Shown piece by piece: positions 8,047 to 18,025 of a DNA stretch of 64,000 bases (positions are counted from its first letter, which is position 1; each line of letters opens with the position of its first letter). The DNA is from Pseudomonas sp. 2FG (GTDB lineage Bacteria; Pseudomonadota; Gammaproteobacteria; Pseudomonadales; Pseudomonadaceae), in assembly GCF_005502935.1 (NCBI RefSeq), contig NZ_SCMP01000001.1, positions 124,001 through 188,000 on the forward strand, read 5' to 3'. A program made the translations under genes and the position numbers. A model generated the notes under the pieces. It ran no database searches and was not told the DNA's origin. It saw only the letters and a program-made list of their open reading frames with translations.

Positions 8047-8652
8047 TCAGAGTAAGGGTTTCAGGGCTGGCCAGAGGTTGTCCAGCAACCTCGGCTGTGC
8101 ACTCGCCGCAGGATGAATGCCGTCCCCCTGCATCAGTTCCGGTACGCCACCCACCCCCTCAAGGAAAAACGGCACGAGCGGCACCTGCTTCTCCTCAGCC
8201 AGCGTGGTGAACACCTGGGCAAACGCCTTGTTGTAACGCTCGCCGTAATTCGGTGGCAGCCGCATGCCCAGCAGCAGCACCCGAGCCCCTTGGGCGCGGG
8301 AGTCATCGATCATCGCCGCAAGATTCTGTTGCAATTGCGCTGGGGGCTGGCCGCGCAGTCCATCGTTGCCGCCCAACTCGATAATCACCACGCTCGGGCG
8401 ATGCTCTGTAAGCAGCGCCGGCAGGCGCGCCAAGCCACCCGCACTGGTGTCGCCACTGATCGAAGCATTCACCACATTCTGCTCGAAACCATCCTCTACC
8501 AAGCGCTTTTGCAGCAAGGCTACCCAGCCTTGGCTGGTTTCCAGGCCCAAAGCGGCGCTGATACTATCGCCAACGACCAGCACGGTGTCCGCCGCAGCCC
8601 CTTGAGCCCACAGCAACAGCATCAGGGCACTACTTACCCACCACGTACGCAT
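8047..8652 (-). CDS. tesA: Periplasmic acyl-CoA thioesterase I / lysophospholipase L1 / arylesterase
   Basis: This 201-residue SGNH hydrolase has a signal peptide ending near GAAA|DT. Catalytic blocks are VGDS (Ser30, block I), a Gly in block II, GGND (block III) and DGIHP with the catalytic His (block V). TesA cleaves acyl-CoA, lysophospholipid and aryl esters in the periplasm. The ATG at 8652 is chosen because GGAG lies 6 bases upstream and the signal peptide begins there. The divergent ABC transporter gene starts only 10 bp away, the same arrangement as E. coli tesA-ybbA. Confidence 0.9.
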   Translation of the reverse strand: MRTWWVSSALMLLLWAQGAAADTVLVVGDSISAALGLETSQGWVALLQKRLVEDGFEQNVVNASISGDTSAGGLARLPALLTEHRPSVVIIELGGNDGLRGQPPAQLQQNLAAMIDDSRAQGARVLLLGMRLPPNYGERYNKAFAQVFTTLAEEKQVPLVPFFLEGVGGVPELMQGDGIHPAASAQPRLLDNLWPALKPLL

Positions 8653-8662
8653 CGGATTCTCC

Positions 8663-9346
8663 ATGAGCGCAAGCATTCTCTCTGCGCGGAACCTTAGCAA
8701 AGTGGTTCCCAGCGCGGAAGGCGAGTTGACCATCCTGCACGACCTGTCACTTGATCTCATGCGCGGCGATAGCCTGGCGATTGTCGGCACCTCCGGCTCG
8801 GGTAAATCCACCCTGCTCGGCCTCCTCGCCGGCCTGGACCTGCCTAGCGCCGGTGCGGTCACCCTGGCAGGCCACAGCCTGGGCACGCTGAATGAAGACC
8901 AGCGGGCGCGAGTGCGCGCGGAACATGTTGGTTTTGTCTTCCAGTCTTTTCAGTTGTTGGACAGCCTCAATGCACTGGAAAACGTCATGCTACCGCTGGA
9001 GCTGGAAGGTCGCCGGGATGCCCGCGAGCGGGCGCGCAGTCTACTCGAGCGAGTTGGTCTCGGGCAGCGCCTGAGCCATTCACCGCGCCAGCTCTCCGGT
9101 GGCGAACAACAACGGGTGGCCATCGCCCGTGCCTTCGCCGCCGAACCGGATGTGCTGTTTGCCGACGAACCCACCGGCAACCTCGACAGCCACACCGGTG
9201 AGCGCATCAGCGACCTGTTGTTCGAGTTGAACCAGGAACGCGGTGCCACCTTGATTCTGGTCACCCATGACGAGCGCCTGGCCCATCGCTGTCAGCGCCT
9301 GATCCGCCTCGAGGGCGGTCATCTCGTCGACCGCGTGGAGCCCTGA
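8663..9346 (+). CDS. ABC transporter ATPase (YbbA / LolD-like)
   Basis: This 227-residue ATPase has Walker A GTSGSGKST near residue 43, the Q-loop FQSFQLL, the signature LSGGEQQRVAIARA and Walker B VLFADEPTGNLD, followed by the switch His in LVTHD. It belongs to the MacB/LolD subgroup that works with FtsX-type permeases. Its stop codon overlaps the start of the permease gene (TGATG). The substrate is unknown; in E. coli the YbbA-YbbP pair next to tesA is likewise unassigned. Confidence 0.88.
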   Translation: MSASILSARNLSKVVPSAEGELTILHDLSLDLMRGDSLAIVGTSGSGKSTLLGLLAGLDLPSAGAVTLAGHSLGTLNEDQRARVRAEHVGFVFQSFQLLDSLNALENVMLPLELEGRRDARERARSLLERVGLGQRLSHSPRQLSGGEQQRVAIARAFAAEPDVLFADEPTGNLDSHTGERISDLLFELNQERGATLILVTHDERLAHRCQRLIRLEGGHLVDRVEP

Positions 9347-11850
9347 TGGCGCGTTTGCCCTTCGCCCGCCTGCTCGCCCTGGCACTGCGCCAGTTGCTGC
9401 GCGATGCCCGCGCCGGCGAGTTGCGCGTGCTGTTCTTTGCCTTGCTCGTCGCCGTCGCCGCCAGCACCGCCATTGGCTATTTCAGTGCCCGCCTGAATGG
9501 CGCCATGCTGTTGCGCGCCACCGAGTTCCTCGGCGCGGACTTGCTGCTCAGCGGTAGCTCGCCGGCTAGCGCCGAACAAATTGCCGCGGGCCAACGGCTG
9601 AGTTTGCAACACGCACAGGTGGTGGAGTTTTCCAGCGTCATCGCCACCGACGCGGCCATCCAACTGGCCAGCGTCAAGGCCGCCGACAGCGCCTACCCGC
9701 TGCGCGGCGAGTTGAAAAGCGCCGCCGCACCTTACCAGGCAGAAACCGTCGGCGGCGGCCCGCAGCCTGGCGAAGCCTGGGCCGAGCCACGCCTGCTGGC
9801 CGCCTTGAACCTTAAAATCGGCGATAGCATCGAGATTGGTGCCAAGACGTTGCGGCTCAGTCGTGTGCTCACCTATGAACCCGATCGCGCGGGCGACTTT
9901 TATAGCCTGACGCCCCGGCTACTGATGAACCTCGACGACCTCGCCGCCACCGGCATCGTGCAGCCCGGCAGCCGTGTGCGTTACCGCGAGTTATGGCGCG
10001 GTACAGCCGACGCGCTCACCGGCTACCGCAAGGCGATCAAGCCCGCACTCGCCGCACACCAGCAATTGGAGGATGCGCGCGATGGCAACCGGCAGATCGG
10101 CGGGGCCCTCGGTCGTGCCGAGCGTTACCTGAACCTCGCCAGCTTGGCGGCGGTGCTGCTCGCCGGTGTCGCGGTGGCGCTCTGCGCGGCACGCTTCGCC
10201 GCCCGGCGCTTTGACGCCAGCGCCCTGCTGCGCTGCCTGGGCCTGTCGCGCAGCGAAGCCTTGAGTCTCTACAGCCTGCAACTGGCCATGCTCGGTTTAG
10301 CCGCCAGCAGCCTAGGTGCCCTGCTCGGCTGGCTGGCGCAACAGGGGCTGTTTTACTTACTACACGGCCTGCTGCCCGCCGAGATACCGGCCGGCGGCCT
10401 GTTCCCGGCCTTGGCCGGGATTGCCACGGGCCTGGTTGCCCTGGCAGGGTTTGCCTTACCGCCGCTGGCCGCCCTTGGGCGCGTACCGCCGCTGCGGGTA
10501 CTGCGGCGCGATCTGCTCCCGGTGCCGCCGAGCTCCTGGCTGGTCTACGGCGCCGCCCTGCTGGCACTCACCCTGATCATGTGGCGTCTGAGCCTGGATC
10601 TGAAACTGACCCTGGCCCTACTCGGCGGCGGCCTGATTGCCGCTCTACTGCTCGCAAGCCTGCTCGTCTTCGCCCTGCAAGGCCTGCGGCGTTTACTGGC
10701 CCGCGCGTCGCTACCTCTGCGCCTGGGCCTCGGTCAGTTGCTGCGCCACCCACTGGCAGCCGCCGGGCAGGCCCTGGCATTCGGCCTGATCTTGCTGGCC
10801 ATGGCGCTGATCGCGCTACTGCGCGGCGAACTGCTGGATAGCTGGCAAGATCAACTGCCGAAAGAGGCGCCCAATCATTTTGCCTTGAATGTGCTGCCAG
10901 CCGAGAAGGACGCCTTCGCCGCACGCCTAGCCGTGCTCTCGCCACATCCCGCAGCGCTCTATCCGGTGGCGCCAGGACGCTTGGTGGCCATCAATGGTGA
11001 GCCCGTCAAGCAGGTGGTGAGCAAGGACTCGACCGGCGACCGCGCCATCCGCCGCGACCTCAGCCTCACCTGGGCTGCCGAGTTGCCGCAAGGCAACCGC
11101 CTGAGCGCCGGCGGCTGGTGGAGCCGTGCTCACGCCAGCGCGTTACCCGGCGTTTCAGTCGAGGCCAAGCTCGCCGCAAGCCTGCAACTGAAACTCGGCG
11201 ACCGCCTGAGCTTCAGCATCGGTGGGCTCGAGCGTGATGCCCAAGTCACCAGCCTGCGCGACGTCGACTGGGACAGTTTCCAACCTAACTTCTATATGGT
11301 CTTCGAGCCTGGCACCTTGCAGGATCTACCCGTTACCTACCTGACCAGCTTCTATCTGCCGCCGCAGCACGAGCGGCAATTGGTCGAGCTGGCCCGCGCC
11401 TTCCCGGCCGTCACGCTGCTGCAGGTCGAAGCACTGCTGGCGCAGCTACGCAGCATCCTCGCCCAGGTCACTCTGGCGGTGGAGTATGTGCTGCTGTTTG
11501 TGCTGGCCGCCGGCCTTGCGGTGCTCTTCGCCGGCCTGCAAGCGACGCTGGATGAGCGGATTCGCCAAGGCGCGCTGTTGCGGGCCATTGGTGCCGAGCG
11601 CGAGCTGCTGATCAAGGCGCGGCGTGCCGAGTTTGGCGTCCTCGGCGCCGCCAGTGGTGTGCTAGCGGCGCTGGGCTGCGAATTGGTGAGTTTTCTGCTC
11701 TATCGCTTGGCTTTCGACATGGCCTGGCAGCCGCATCCCTGGTTGTTGCTGCTGCCGTTGCTCGGCGCCCTGCTCGTCGGCGGCGCCGGCGTACTGGGTA
11801 CCCGTCGCGCGCTGAACGCCAGTCCACTCACAGTGCTGCGTGAGGGCTGA
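9346..11850 (+). CDS. FtsX-like permease (YbbP family)
   Basis: This 834-residue inner-membrane protein partners the preceding ATPase. It has one N-terminal membrane segment, a MacB-type periplasmic domain to about residue 255, and then groups of membrane spans around 265-390 and 400-500. A second periplasmic domain spans roughly 510-715, and the last three spans fall at about 715-825. The double FtsX layout and length match YbbP. Codon use is uniform with the neighbours. Mechanotransmission or export of a lipidic substrate is likely by family, but unproven. Confidence 0.85.
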   Translation: MARLPFARLLALALRQLLRDARAGELRVLFFALLVAVAASTAIGYFSARLNGAMLLRATEFLGADLLLSGSSPASAEQIAAGQRLSLQHAQVVEFSSVIATDAAIQLASVKAADSAYPLRGELKSAAAPYQAETVGGGPQPGEAWAEPRLLAALNLKIGDSIEIGAKTLRLSRVLTYEPDRAGDFYSLTPRLLMNLDDLAATGIVQPGSRVRYRELWRGTADALTGYRKAIKPALAAHQQLEDARDGNRQIGGALGRAERYLNLASLAAVLLAGVAVALCAARFAARRFDASALLRCLGLSRSEALSLYSLQLAMLGLAASSLGALLGWLAQQGLFYLLHGLLPAEIPAGGLFPALAGIATGLVALAGFALPPLAALGRVPPLRVLRRDLLPVPPSSWLVYGAALLALTLIMWRLSLDLKLTLALLGGGLIAALLLASLLVFALQGLRRLLARASLPLRLGLGQLLRHPLAAAGQALAFGLILLAMALIALLRGELLDSWQDQLPKEAPNHFALNVLPAEKDAFAARLAVLSPHPAALYPVAPGRLVAINGEPVKQVVSKDSTGDRAIRRDLSLTWAAELPQGNRLSAGGWWSRAHASALPGVSVEAKLAASLQLKLGDRLSFSIGGLERDAQVTSLRDVDWDSFQPNFYMVFEPGTLQDLPVTYLTSFYLPPQHERQLVELARAFPAVTLLQVEALLAQLRSILAQVTLAVEYVLLFVLAAGLAVLFAGLQATLDERIRQGALLRAIGAERELLIKARRAEFGVLGAASGVLAALGCELVSFLLYRLAFDMAWQPHPWLLLLPLLGALLVGGAGVLGTRRALNASPLTVLREG

Positions 11851-11890
11851 GCTTGTTAAACTCGCTCTCCCTTCTCAGTAATCGAACACC

Positions 11891-12388
11891 ATGAGCCGTT
11901 ACCGCCCACCGCGTTCCGCTGGCACCCCGCTGATCACCCCCGAAGGCGAAGCACAGATGCGCGCCGAACTGCACGAGCTGTGGCATGTACGCCGGCCGCA
12001 GGTCACCCAGGCCGTCAGCGAGGCCGCCGCGCTCGGTGATCGTTCGGAGAACGCCGAGTACATTTACGGCAAGAAGATGCTGCGGGAGATCGACAGCCGC
12101 GTGCGCTTTCTCAGCAAACGCTTGGAAAACCTCAAGGTGGTCAGCGAGCACCCGTCCGATCCGAACAAGGTCTATTTCGGCGCCTGGGTCACGATTGAAG
12201 ATGAAGAGGGCCTGCAGGCGTGCTACCGCATCGTTGGCCCGGACGAGCTGGACCTTAAACAGCACCTGATCAGCATCGACTCACCGCTGGCGCGCGCCCT
12301 GATCGGCAAAGCGCTGGATGCCGAGGTACGGGTTCAGGCGCCGACCGGCGAGAAGACCTGCTACATAGTCGAGATCCACTACCGCTAA
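11891..12388 (+). CDS. greB: Transcription elongation factor GreB
   Basis: This 165-residue protein rescues backtracked RNA polymerase by stimulating transcript cleavage. The N-terminal coiled coil carries the acidic tip in GDRSENAEYIYGKK (Asp and Glu that enter the polymerase channel). The C-terminal FKBP-like domain follows. The GreB-type sequence YIYGKKMLREIDSRVRFL separates it from GreA. The start MSRYRPP follows the permease gene by 40 bp. Confidence 0.92.
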   Translation: MSRYRPPRSAGTPLITPEGEAQMRAELHELWHVRRPQVTQAVSEAAALGDRSENAEYIYGKKMLREIDSRVRFLSKRLENLKVVSEHPSDPNKVYFGAWVTIEDEEGLQACYRIVGPDELDLKQHLISIDSPLARALIGKALDAEVRVQAPTGEKTCYIVEIHYR

Positions 12389-12447
12389 ACCCAGCCGGTC
12401 TTGCTTGCCGGCCAGATAAGCTCGGCGGCGCAAGCCAAGGCCGGCGC

Positions 12448-12771
12448 TTAGCGCCGGGTAATCAGCCCCTGCCGCGCCACCCGCACCAGTTCCCGCACGA
12501 CCTCCTGCAAACGCTCGGCAGTCGGCGCCTGCACCACCGCCAGGTCGAAACTGTCGGTTGCAAAGCGCGCCAGCGACTCGTCATCGCGGGCAAATTGAAT
12601 CAGGAAGGTGCGTGATCCATCCCAGCGTTTCGGCCAGCCATCGAGATAACGCAGCAAGGTCGGCTGGTGATTGCCGCCGAGAAGGATTTTCGGATTGCGT
12701 TGAACCCACCCAGAAGTGATCGGGGCCAGACGAACCAGGGGTCTAGGACAGAGAGGTTTAGGACGGCTCAT
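12448..12771 (-). CDS. Conserved hypothetical protein (about 107 residues)
   Basis: I do not recognise this protein. It is basic and Pro-rich at the N-terminus (MSRPKPLCPRPLVRLAP) and then has an alternating strand/helix pattern (RTFLIQFARDDESL, FDLAVVQAPTAERLQEVVRELVRVA). No membrane segment is visible. Its stop codon TAA lies exactly in the loop of a hairpin (CCGGCGC/GCGCCGG, 12441-12457), which may also serve as terminator against convergent greB. I recall an uncharacterised gene here in P. aeruginosa. Confidence 0.6.
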   Translation of the reverse strand: MSRPKPLCPRPLVRLAPITSGWVQRNPKILLGGNHQPTLLRYLDGWPKRWDGSRTFLIQFARDDESLARFATDSFDLAVVQAPTAERLQEVVRELVRVARQGLITRR

Positions 12772-12993
12772 GCGGTGGTGTCTCCGCCTCAAGAATTCCG
12801 CTAGGCAGCGGTGAGAGGCGACACCGAACCAGCGCTTTAGCGGTATTTCGAAGCCTTGGTGAAAGACTTCTATGAGAAACCTTCATGGAAGGTGCTCGGC
12901 GCCCCGCAAGTAGCTGTTTAAATCGGCGCATGGGGCGGAATCCTAGAGAAGCACAGGCAATACTGTCAAGACGCCCCCTTGGAGCAGTCAGCC

Positions 12994-13566
12994 ATGAGCA
13001 CACCCCCTCTGCGCTTGTTCTTCGCCCTAGCCTGCCCGCCCGAGTTGGCCCGCACCATCACCGCCTGGCGTGACAGCCTGTACCTGGACGGCCGGCCGGT
13101 TGCCGCAGGCAATCTCCATCTGACCCTGGCCTTTCTCGGTAGCCAGCCGCGTGGACGCATAGACGAGCTGAAAGCGCTTGCCGCCAGTCTGCAGGCTCCG
13201 GCCTTTAATCTGCCGTTGGAGTCGCTGCACCGCTGGCGCAATGGCCTGCTCTATCTCGCGCCCAGCCAAACGCCAGCCGCACTGCTGACCTTGACCCAGC
13301 AGCTGCGCACCGATTTGCTCAACACGGGTTTCAACCTGGAAAGCCGCCCCTTCCACCCGCACCTGACCCTGGCTCGCCACTGCCCCCTATTTACGGTCGA
13401 TGCCAACCCATCCTTCGATTGGCCAGTGAGCGAGTTTGCCTTGTTCGCCTCGGAAAACACCGCCCGTGGCACGCACTATCGGCTGCTGGAACGCTGGCAA
13501 TTACTCCCAAGCGGCGGCGCTATCGTTTCACCACGTAACAGCAGCACCAGCTTGCAGCGCCCCTGA
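12994..13566 (+). CDS. thpR: RNA 2',3'-cyclic phosphodiesterase (2H / LigT family)
   Basis: This 190-residue 2H phosphoesterase has both catalytic HxTx motifs visible: NLHLTLAFLG near residue 45 and FHPHLTLARH near residue 125. ThpR opens 2',3'-cyclic phosphates on RNA ends and can ligate tRNA half molecules in vitro. The ATG at 12994 is preceded by GGAG at good spacing; an ATG at 12979 adds five residues without support. It lies directly upstream of the lipase operon but has its own spacing of 170 bp. Confidence 0.88.
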   Translation: MSTPPLRLFFALACPPELARTITAWRDSLYLDGRPVAAGNLHLTLAFLGSQPRGRIDELKALAASLQAPAFNLPLESLHRWRNGLLYLAPSQTPAALLTLTQQLRTDLLNTGFNLESRPFHPHLTLARHCPLFTVDANPSFDWPVSEFALFASENTARGTHYRLLERWQLLPSGGAIVSPRNSSTSLQRP

Positions 13567-13588
13567 AAATTCAGCCTTCGCGCGCTAG

Positions 13589-14680
<1,092 letters not shown>

Positions 14681-14692
14681 ACACCGGCAGCG

Positions 14693-14712
14693 GGGCCCGG
14701 CTGGGCCCGGCT
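14693..14712 (+). repeat. Perfect tandem 10-bp duplication between lipA and lifO
   Basis: GGGCCCGGCT occurs twice in a row. Each unit contains the palindrome GGGCCC, so the RNA can form a short stem between the two cistrons. Confidence 0.7.
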
Positions 14713-14745
14713 GTTCGCCGCCCGGGCTGAACAGGAGTAGTACCC

Positions 14746-15780
14746 GTGAAGAGACTCTTGCTGCTTCTGCCTGTTGCCTTTAGCGCCTGCGTGGCGCTGA
14801 TGCTCTACCTGCAACCGAGCGCGATACCGACCAACGTGGCCACGACAGCAGTGCCAGTCGCTGCGGCCGAGCCGTCTAGCACTCAAGCTTCGACCAGTCC
14901 AAGCAACCTGCCGGCCGCACCTTTGCCGGCCACGCTACAAGCGCTACCGCCGTCCTTCAGCGGCACACAGGTCGACGGCAGCTTTCATCTCGACGCGGCC
15001 GGCAACCTGCTGGTCAGCGAGGACATCCGGCACATCTTCGATTACTTCTTGAGCTCGATTGGCGAGGAATCAATGCCAAGCAGCGTCAAACGGCTGCACG
15101 ACTACATCGCCAGCCAGCTTGAGCAGCCAGCCGAGAGCCAGGCCCTGGCCCTGCTCGATCAGTACCTGAACTACAAAGCTGAACTGGTGCTGCTGGAGCG
15201 CGACATGCCGCAATTGAGCAGCCTGGACGCGATCCGTCAGCGCGAAGCCGTGGTACAGGCGCTACGGGCACGACTGTTCAGCCCCGAGGCGCATCAGGCG
15301 TTTTTCGCCCAGGAAGAGGCCTACAACCAGTTCAGCCTGCAACGCCTGGCCATCAGCCATGACCACAGCCTGAATGCCGCCGCCAAAGGCGCCGCGCTGG
15401 ATCGCCTGCGCGCAAGCCTGCCAGCGAAGTTGCAGGACAGCCTGCTGCCACAACTGCAAAACGAACTGCACACGCAGAGCGCACAACTGCAAGCGCAAGG
15501 TGCCAGTGCCGAGCAGATCCGCACGCTGCGCCAGCAGTTGGTAGGCGCCGAGGCCACCGCTCGACTGGAAGCGTTGGATCAGCAGCGTGCGGGTTGGCAT
15601 CGGCGTGTGGCCAACTACAGTGCCGCGAAAGCCAAGATCCAAGCCGAGCAAGGGCTGAGCCCTGTGGATAAGGATCAAGCCATCCGCCAACTGGCCGAGA
15701 AACAGTTCAACGAACAGGAACGCCTGCGCCTGGATGCCGCCGTACAGCTCGCCGCCGCCCGCAACCAGGGCAAACCCTAA
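14746..15780 (+). CDS. lifO: Lipase-specific foldase (lipase chaperone)
   Basis: This 344-residue steric chaperone folds LipA in the periplasm; it is also called lipH or lipB. An N-terminal membrane anchor (residues 4-22) is followed by an Ala/Pro-rich linker to about residue 70. The foldase signature RxxFDYFLS(S/A) occupies residues 95-104 ([10 protein letters not shown]). The rest is the helical clamp that embraces the lipase, with many Gln- and Arg-rich helices. The start codon is GTG, with AGGAG ten bases upstream. It forms an operon with lipA, 65 bp apart. Confidence 0.93.
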   Translation: MKRLLLLLPVAFSACVALMLYLQPSAIPTNVATTAVPVAAAEPSSTQASTSPSNLPAAPLPATLQALPPSFSGTQVDGSFHLDAAGNLLVSEDIRHIFDYFLSSIGEESMPSSVKRLHDYIASQLEQPAESQALALLDQYLNYKAELVLLERDMPQLSSLDAIRQREAVVQALRARLFSPEAHQAFFAQEEAYNQFSLQRLAISHDHSLNAAAKGAALDRLRASLPAKLQDSLLPQLQNELHTQSAQLQAQGASAEQIRTLRQQLVGAEATARLEALDQQRAGWHRRVANYSAAKAKIQAEQGLSPVDKDQAIRQLAEKQFNEQERLRLDAAVQLAAARNQGKP

Positions 15781-15787
15781 AACGCCG

Positions 15788-15814
15788 AAAACCCGCACAA
15801 GGCGGGCTTTCGTT
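15788..15814 (+). terminator. Probable terminator after lifO
   Basis: The stem ACCCGC / GCGGGCT with a short loop is followed by TTTCGTTTG, seven bases after the lifO stop. It is shorter than the other terminators here. Confidence 0.55.
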
Positions 15815-15833
15815 TGTCGCTGATGGTTCAGCT

Positions 15834-16268
15834 TCAGCCGACGATACGGCGATCCAGCGACAGCTTGCCAGCCCCTTCGATCAGCAGTACTGCACTGATC
15901 AACCCCAGGATCATCGCGTACTCAAAGCCATTCTCGGTGATAAAGAAGCCGTTGACCCAATGTACAGTCAACACCGCCACCAACATCGCCACGACCAGCG
16001 CCAGTGCCGCCGGGCGTACCAACAAACCGACCACCAGCGCCAGGCCACCGAAGAACTCCGCACTACCGGCCAACAACGCCATCTGGTAGCCGGGCGTAAT
16101 ACCGATGCTCTCCATCCACTGGCCGACGCCCACCAGGCCATAACCACCAAACCAGGCGAACAATTTCTGCGCGCCATGCGCGGCGAAGGTCAGGCCAGCG
16201 ACCACGCGGAGAAGGGTGATGCCGTAACCCGCATGGCTAGAAAGCACGGATTTGATCAGGTTATTCAT
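15834..16268 (-). CDS. DoxX family membrane protein
   Basis: This 144-residue protein has four predicted membrane segments (about 15-35, 55-80, 83-105, 112-132). The DoxX signature RVVAGLTFAAHGAQKLFAWFGG is near the N-terminus. DoxX proteins are linked to oxidative and thiol stress, but no reaction is firmly assigned. AAAGGA precedes the ATG. The 100 bp upstream are markedly AT-rich with repeated GATATT words, which suggests a regulated promoter. Confidence 0.82.
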   Translation of the reverse strand: MNNLIKSVLSSHAGYGITLLRVVAGLTFAAHGAQKLFAWFGGYGLVGVGQWMESIGITPGYQMALLAGSAEFFGGLALVVGLLVRPAALALVVAMLVAVLTVHWVNGFFITENGFEYAMILGLISAVLLIEGAGKLSLDRRIVG

Positions 16269-16371
16269 TGCTGCTGTCCTTTTGCTTGAGGGGGGTTGTT
16301 GGACGACAGTTTAGAAGATATTTTCGATATTAAAATCGCAAATTATCGTTAATCAGCATTGAATAATTTGA

Positions 16372-17793
16372 TCACTTTCGCAAACTCGCTACCCGGCCCT
16401 GCGGCTCCAGTCGATAACGCTCACGGTCATAGGCCAGGTAGTACTTGTTCACCGCGTTGACGTAACTGGCGACGCCCATCCCCACCTGCTCCATGGCAAT
16501 ACGCTCGACCTGGAAGAACCACTGATTAGGGTTCAGACCGCGGCGGCGCGCCTCCGCCCGAAAACCTTGCACGCGCTGCGGGCCCAGGTTGTAAGCGGCG
16601 AGGACAAAGGCCATGCGCTCACGCTCGTTGATCTGGGCGCTGTTGAAAAAACTACGGCGCAGCTTTGCCAGGTACTTGGTACTAGCCTGCACATTGCCGT
16701 CCAGCACCTGCACATTACTGACCCCAACGCTGCGCGCCGCCGCCGGGGTGATTTGCATCAGCCCTGTTGCGCCACCGGCACCACGCGCCGCCGGGTTCAT
16801 CGTCGACTCCTTGAAGGCCAGCGCGGCCAGCGTCAGCCAATCGAAGTCATGCTGCGCGGCATAGCGCTGCAACACCGGGCGGACTTTTTCCAAGCGCTGT
16901 CGATCGGCCCGTGCCAACGGATAATGCACCTTGTACAGGCGGCGATAGACACGCTGGAACACCGCGTCTTGATCCGTTGGGTGGCGATAGGTCTTGAGAA
17001 AACCGTTGATGCTGGCGAGCAACATGGGCGCATCACGGCGCACGAACCAGTTGATATCACCCGCGTTAGCCAGCACCAGATGACGCTCGATGCGCAACTT
17101 CGGCATGACCTTAAGCCATCGCTCGGCAATCGGCTGCTCCACCGCCGTCAGGCTGAAGATGCCGGCCTGCACCATCTCCAGCACATCCTCTACCGCCAGA
17201 CTGGGGTCAACCCACTCGACCACTATGGGCGGCAGTTTGCGTTGCGCCAGCTTCTGGTTAACCGCACGCAGCGCCTCGGCGGCGGCACTGCCCGCCGGCA
17301 ACGCCAGGCTGCGGCCCGCCAGTTGCTCCAGACGCTGGTAACGCCGATCGCCCTGACGGCCGACCAAGACCAGGGGCACATCAGTGCGAATCGCCACACT
17401 CGGGCTGACATCCTGGCCACTGCGAGCGCTGAGCAATTCGCCAGGGACAACCAGATCGCCTTCGCTACGCTGCAGAGCGCCAAGCAACTGGTCTTTGGCT
17501 TTCGGGATGATTTTCAGGGTCAGGCGGCGGCCATCACCAGCGTTGCGATTGAGGTATTGCTCGAAAGCTCGCAGGCGGTGATATTCGACGCCAATCGCCT
17601 GCCCCTTGACCTCGCCGGAGCTATTGCGGCTCTGGTTGACCAATACGCGCAATACCCCACTGCTGCGAATCTGCCCCAGGTCGTGGGCAGCACTCGGCTG
17701 CTGCCAGCCTTCCGGCGGCCCAGCCAGGCGCGCAGCCGCCGGTAACGGCAGCAGCGCCAGCAGGCAGAACAGAAGCAGCAGCGGTCGCGTCAT
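16372..17793 (-). CDS. mltF2: Membrane-associated lytic murein transglycosylase (MltF type)
   Basis: This 473-residue periplasmic enzyme has a signal peptide (about residues 1-22) and an ABC substrate-binding-protein-like regulatory domain from about 45 to 280. The SLT lysozyme-like domain carries the catalytic Glu in ALAFKESTMNP near residue 330. Family motifs GATGLMQITP and AAYNLGPQRVQ follow. It cleaves peptidoglycan between MurNAc and GlcNAc, forming 1,6-anhydroMurNAc ends. I call it MltF2 because of the domain order and its place next to the lipase operon, as recalled for P. aeruginosa. In some MltF enzymes the regulatory domain binds muropeptides. Confidence 0.82.
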   Translation of the reverse strand: MTRPLLLLFCLLALLPLPAAARLAGPPEGWQQPSAAHDLGQIRSSGVLRVLVNQSRNSSGEVKGQAIGVEYHRLRAFEQYLNRNAGDGRRLTLKIIPKAKDQLLGALQRSEGDLVVPGELLSARSGQDVSPSVAIRTDVPLVLVGRQGDRRYQRLEQLAGRSLALPAGSAAAEALRAVNQKLAQRKLPPIVVEWVDPSLAVEDVLEMVQAGIFSLTAVEQPIAERWLKVMPKLRIERHLVLANAGDINWFVRRDAPMLLASINGFLKTYRHPTDQDAVFQRVYRRLYKVHYPLARADRQRLEKVRPVLQRYAAQHDFDWLTLAALAFKESTMNPAARGAGGATGLMQITPAAARSVGVSNVQVLDGNVQASTKYLAKLRRSFFNSAQINERERMAFVLAAYNLGPQRVQGFRAEARRRGLNPNQWFFQVERIAMEQVGMGVASYVNAVNKYYLAYDRERYRLEPQGRVASLRK

Positions 17794-18025
17794 CGAGTCT
17801 CCAGAAGAGGATCAGGCTCAGCCAACCTGACCGCCTGAGAGCACTGCACCCGGAAACAAGCTTCCCGGCGCGCGCGGGGCGCGGAGGTTCGCATAGCGCG
17901 CCTCTAGATGCCAGCCTCAGTATGTATTCGACATTAATAACAAACGCTAAGTTCATGTAACCATTGATTTTATAGATAAAAAAATAGCTCTGTTATGCTG
18001 CACCGCTCAGCACTGAGGTAGCACC

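Noticed and set aside
16567..17745. Plus-strand frame of 392 codons antisense to mltF2
   Set aside because: mltF2 has intact SLT motifs; the complement is low-information.
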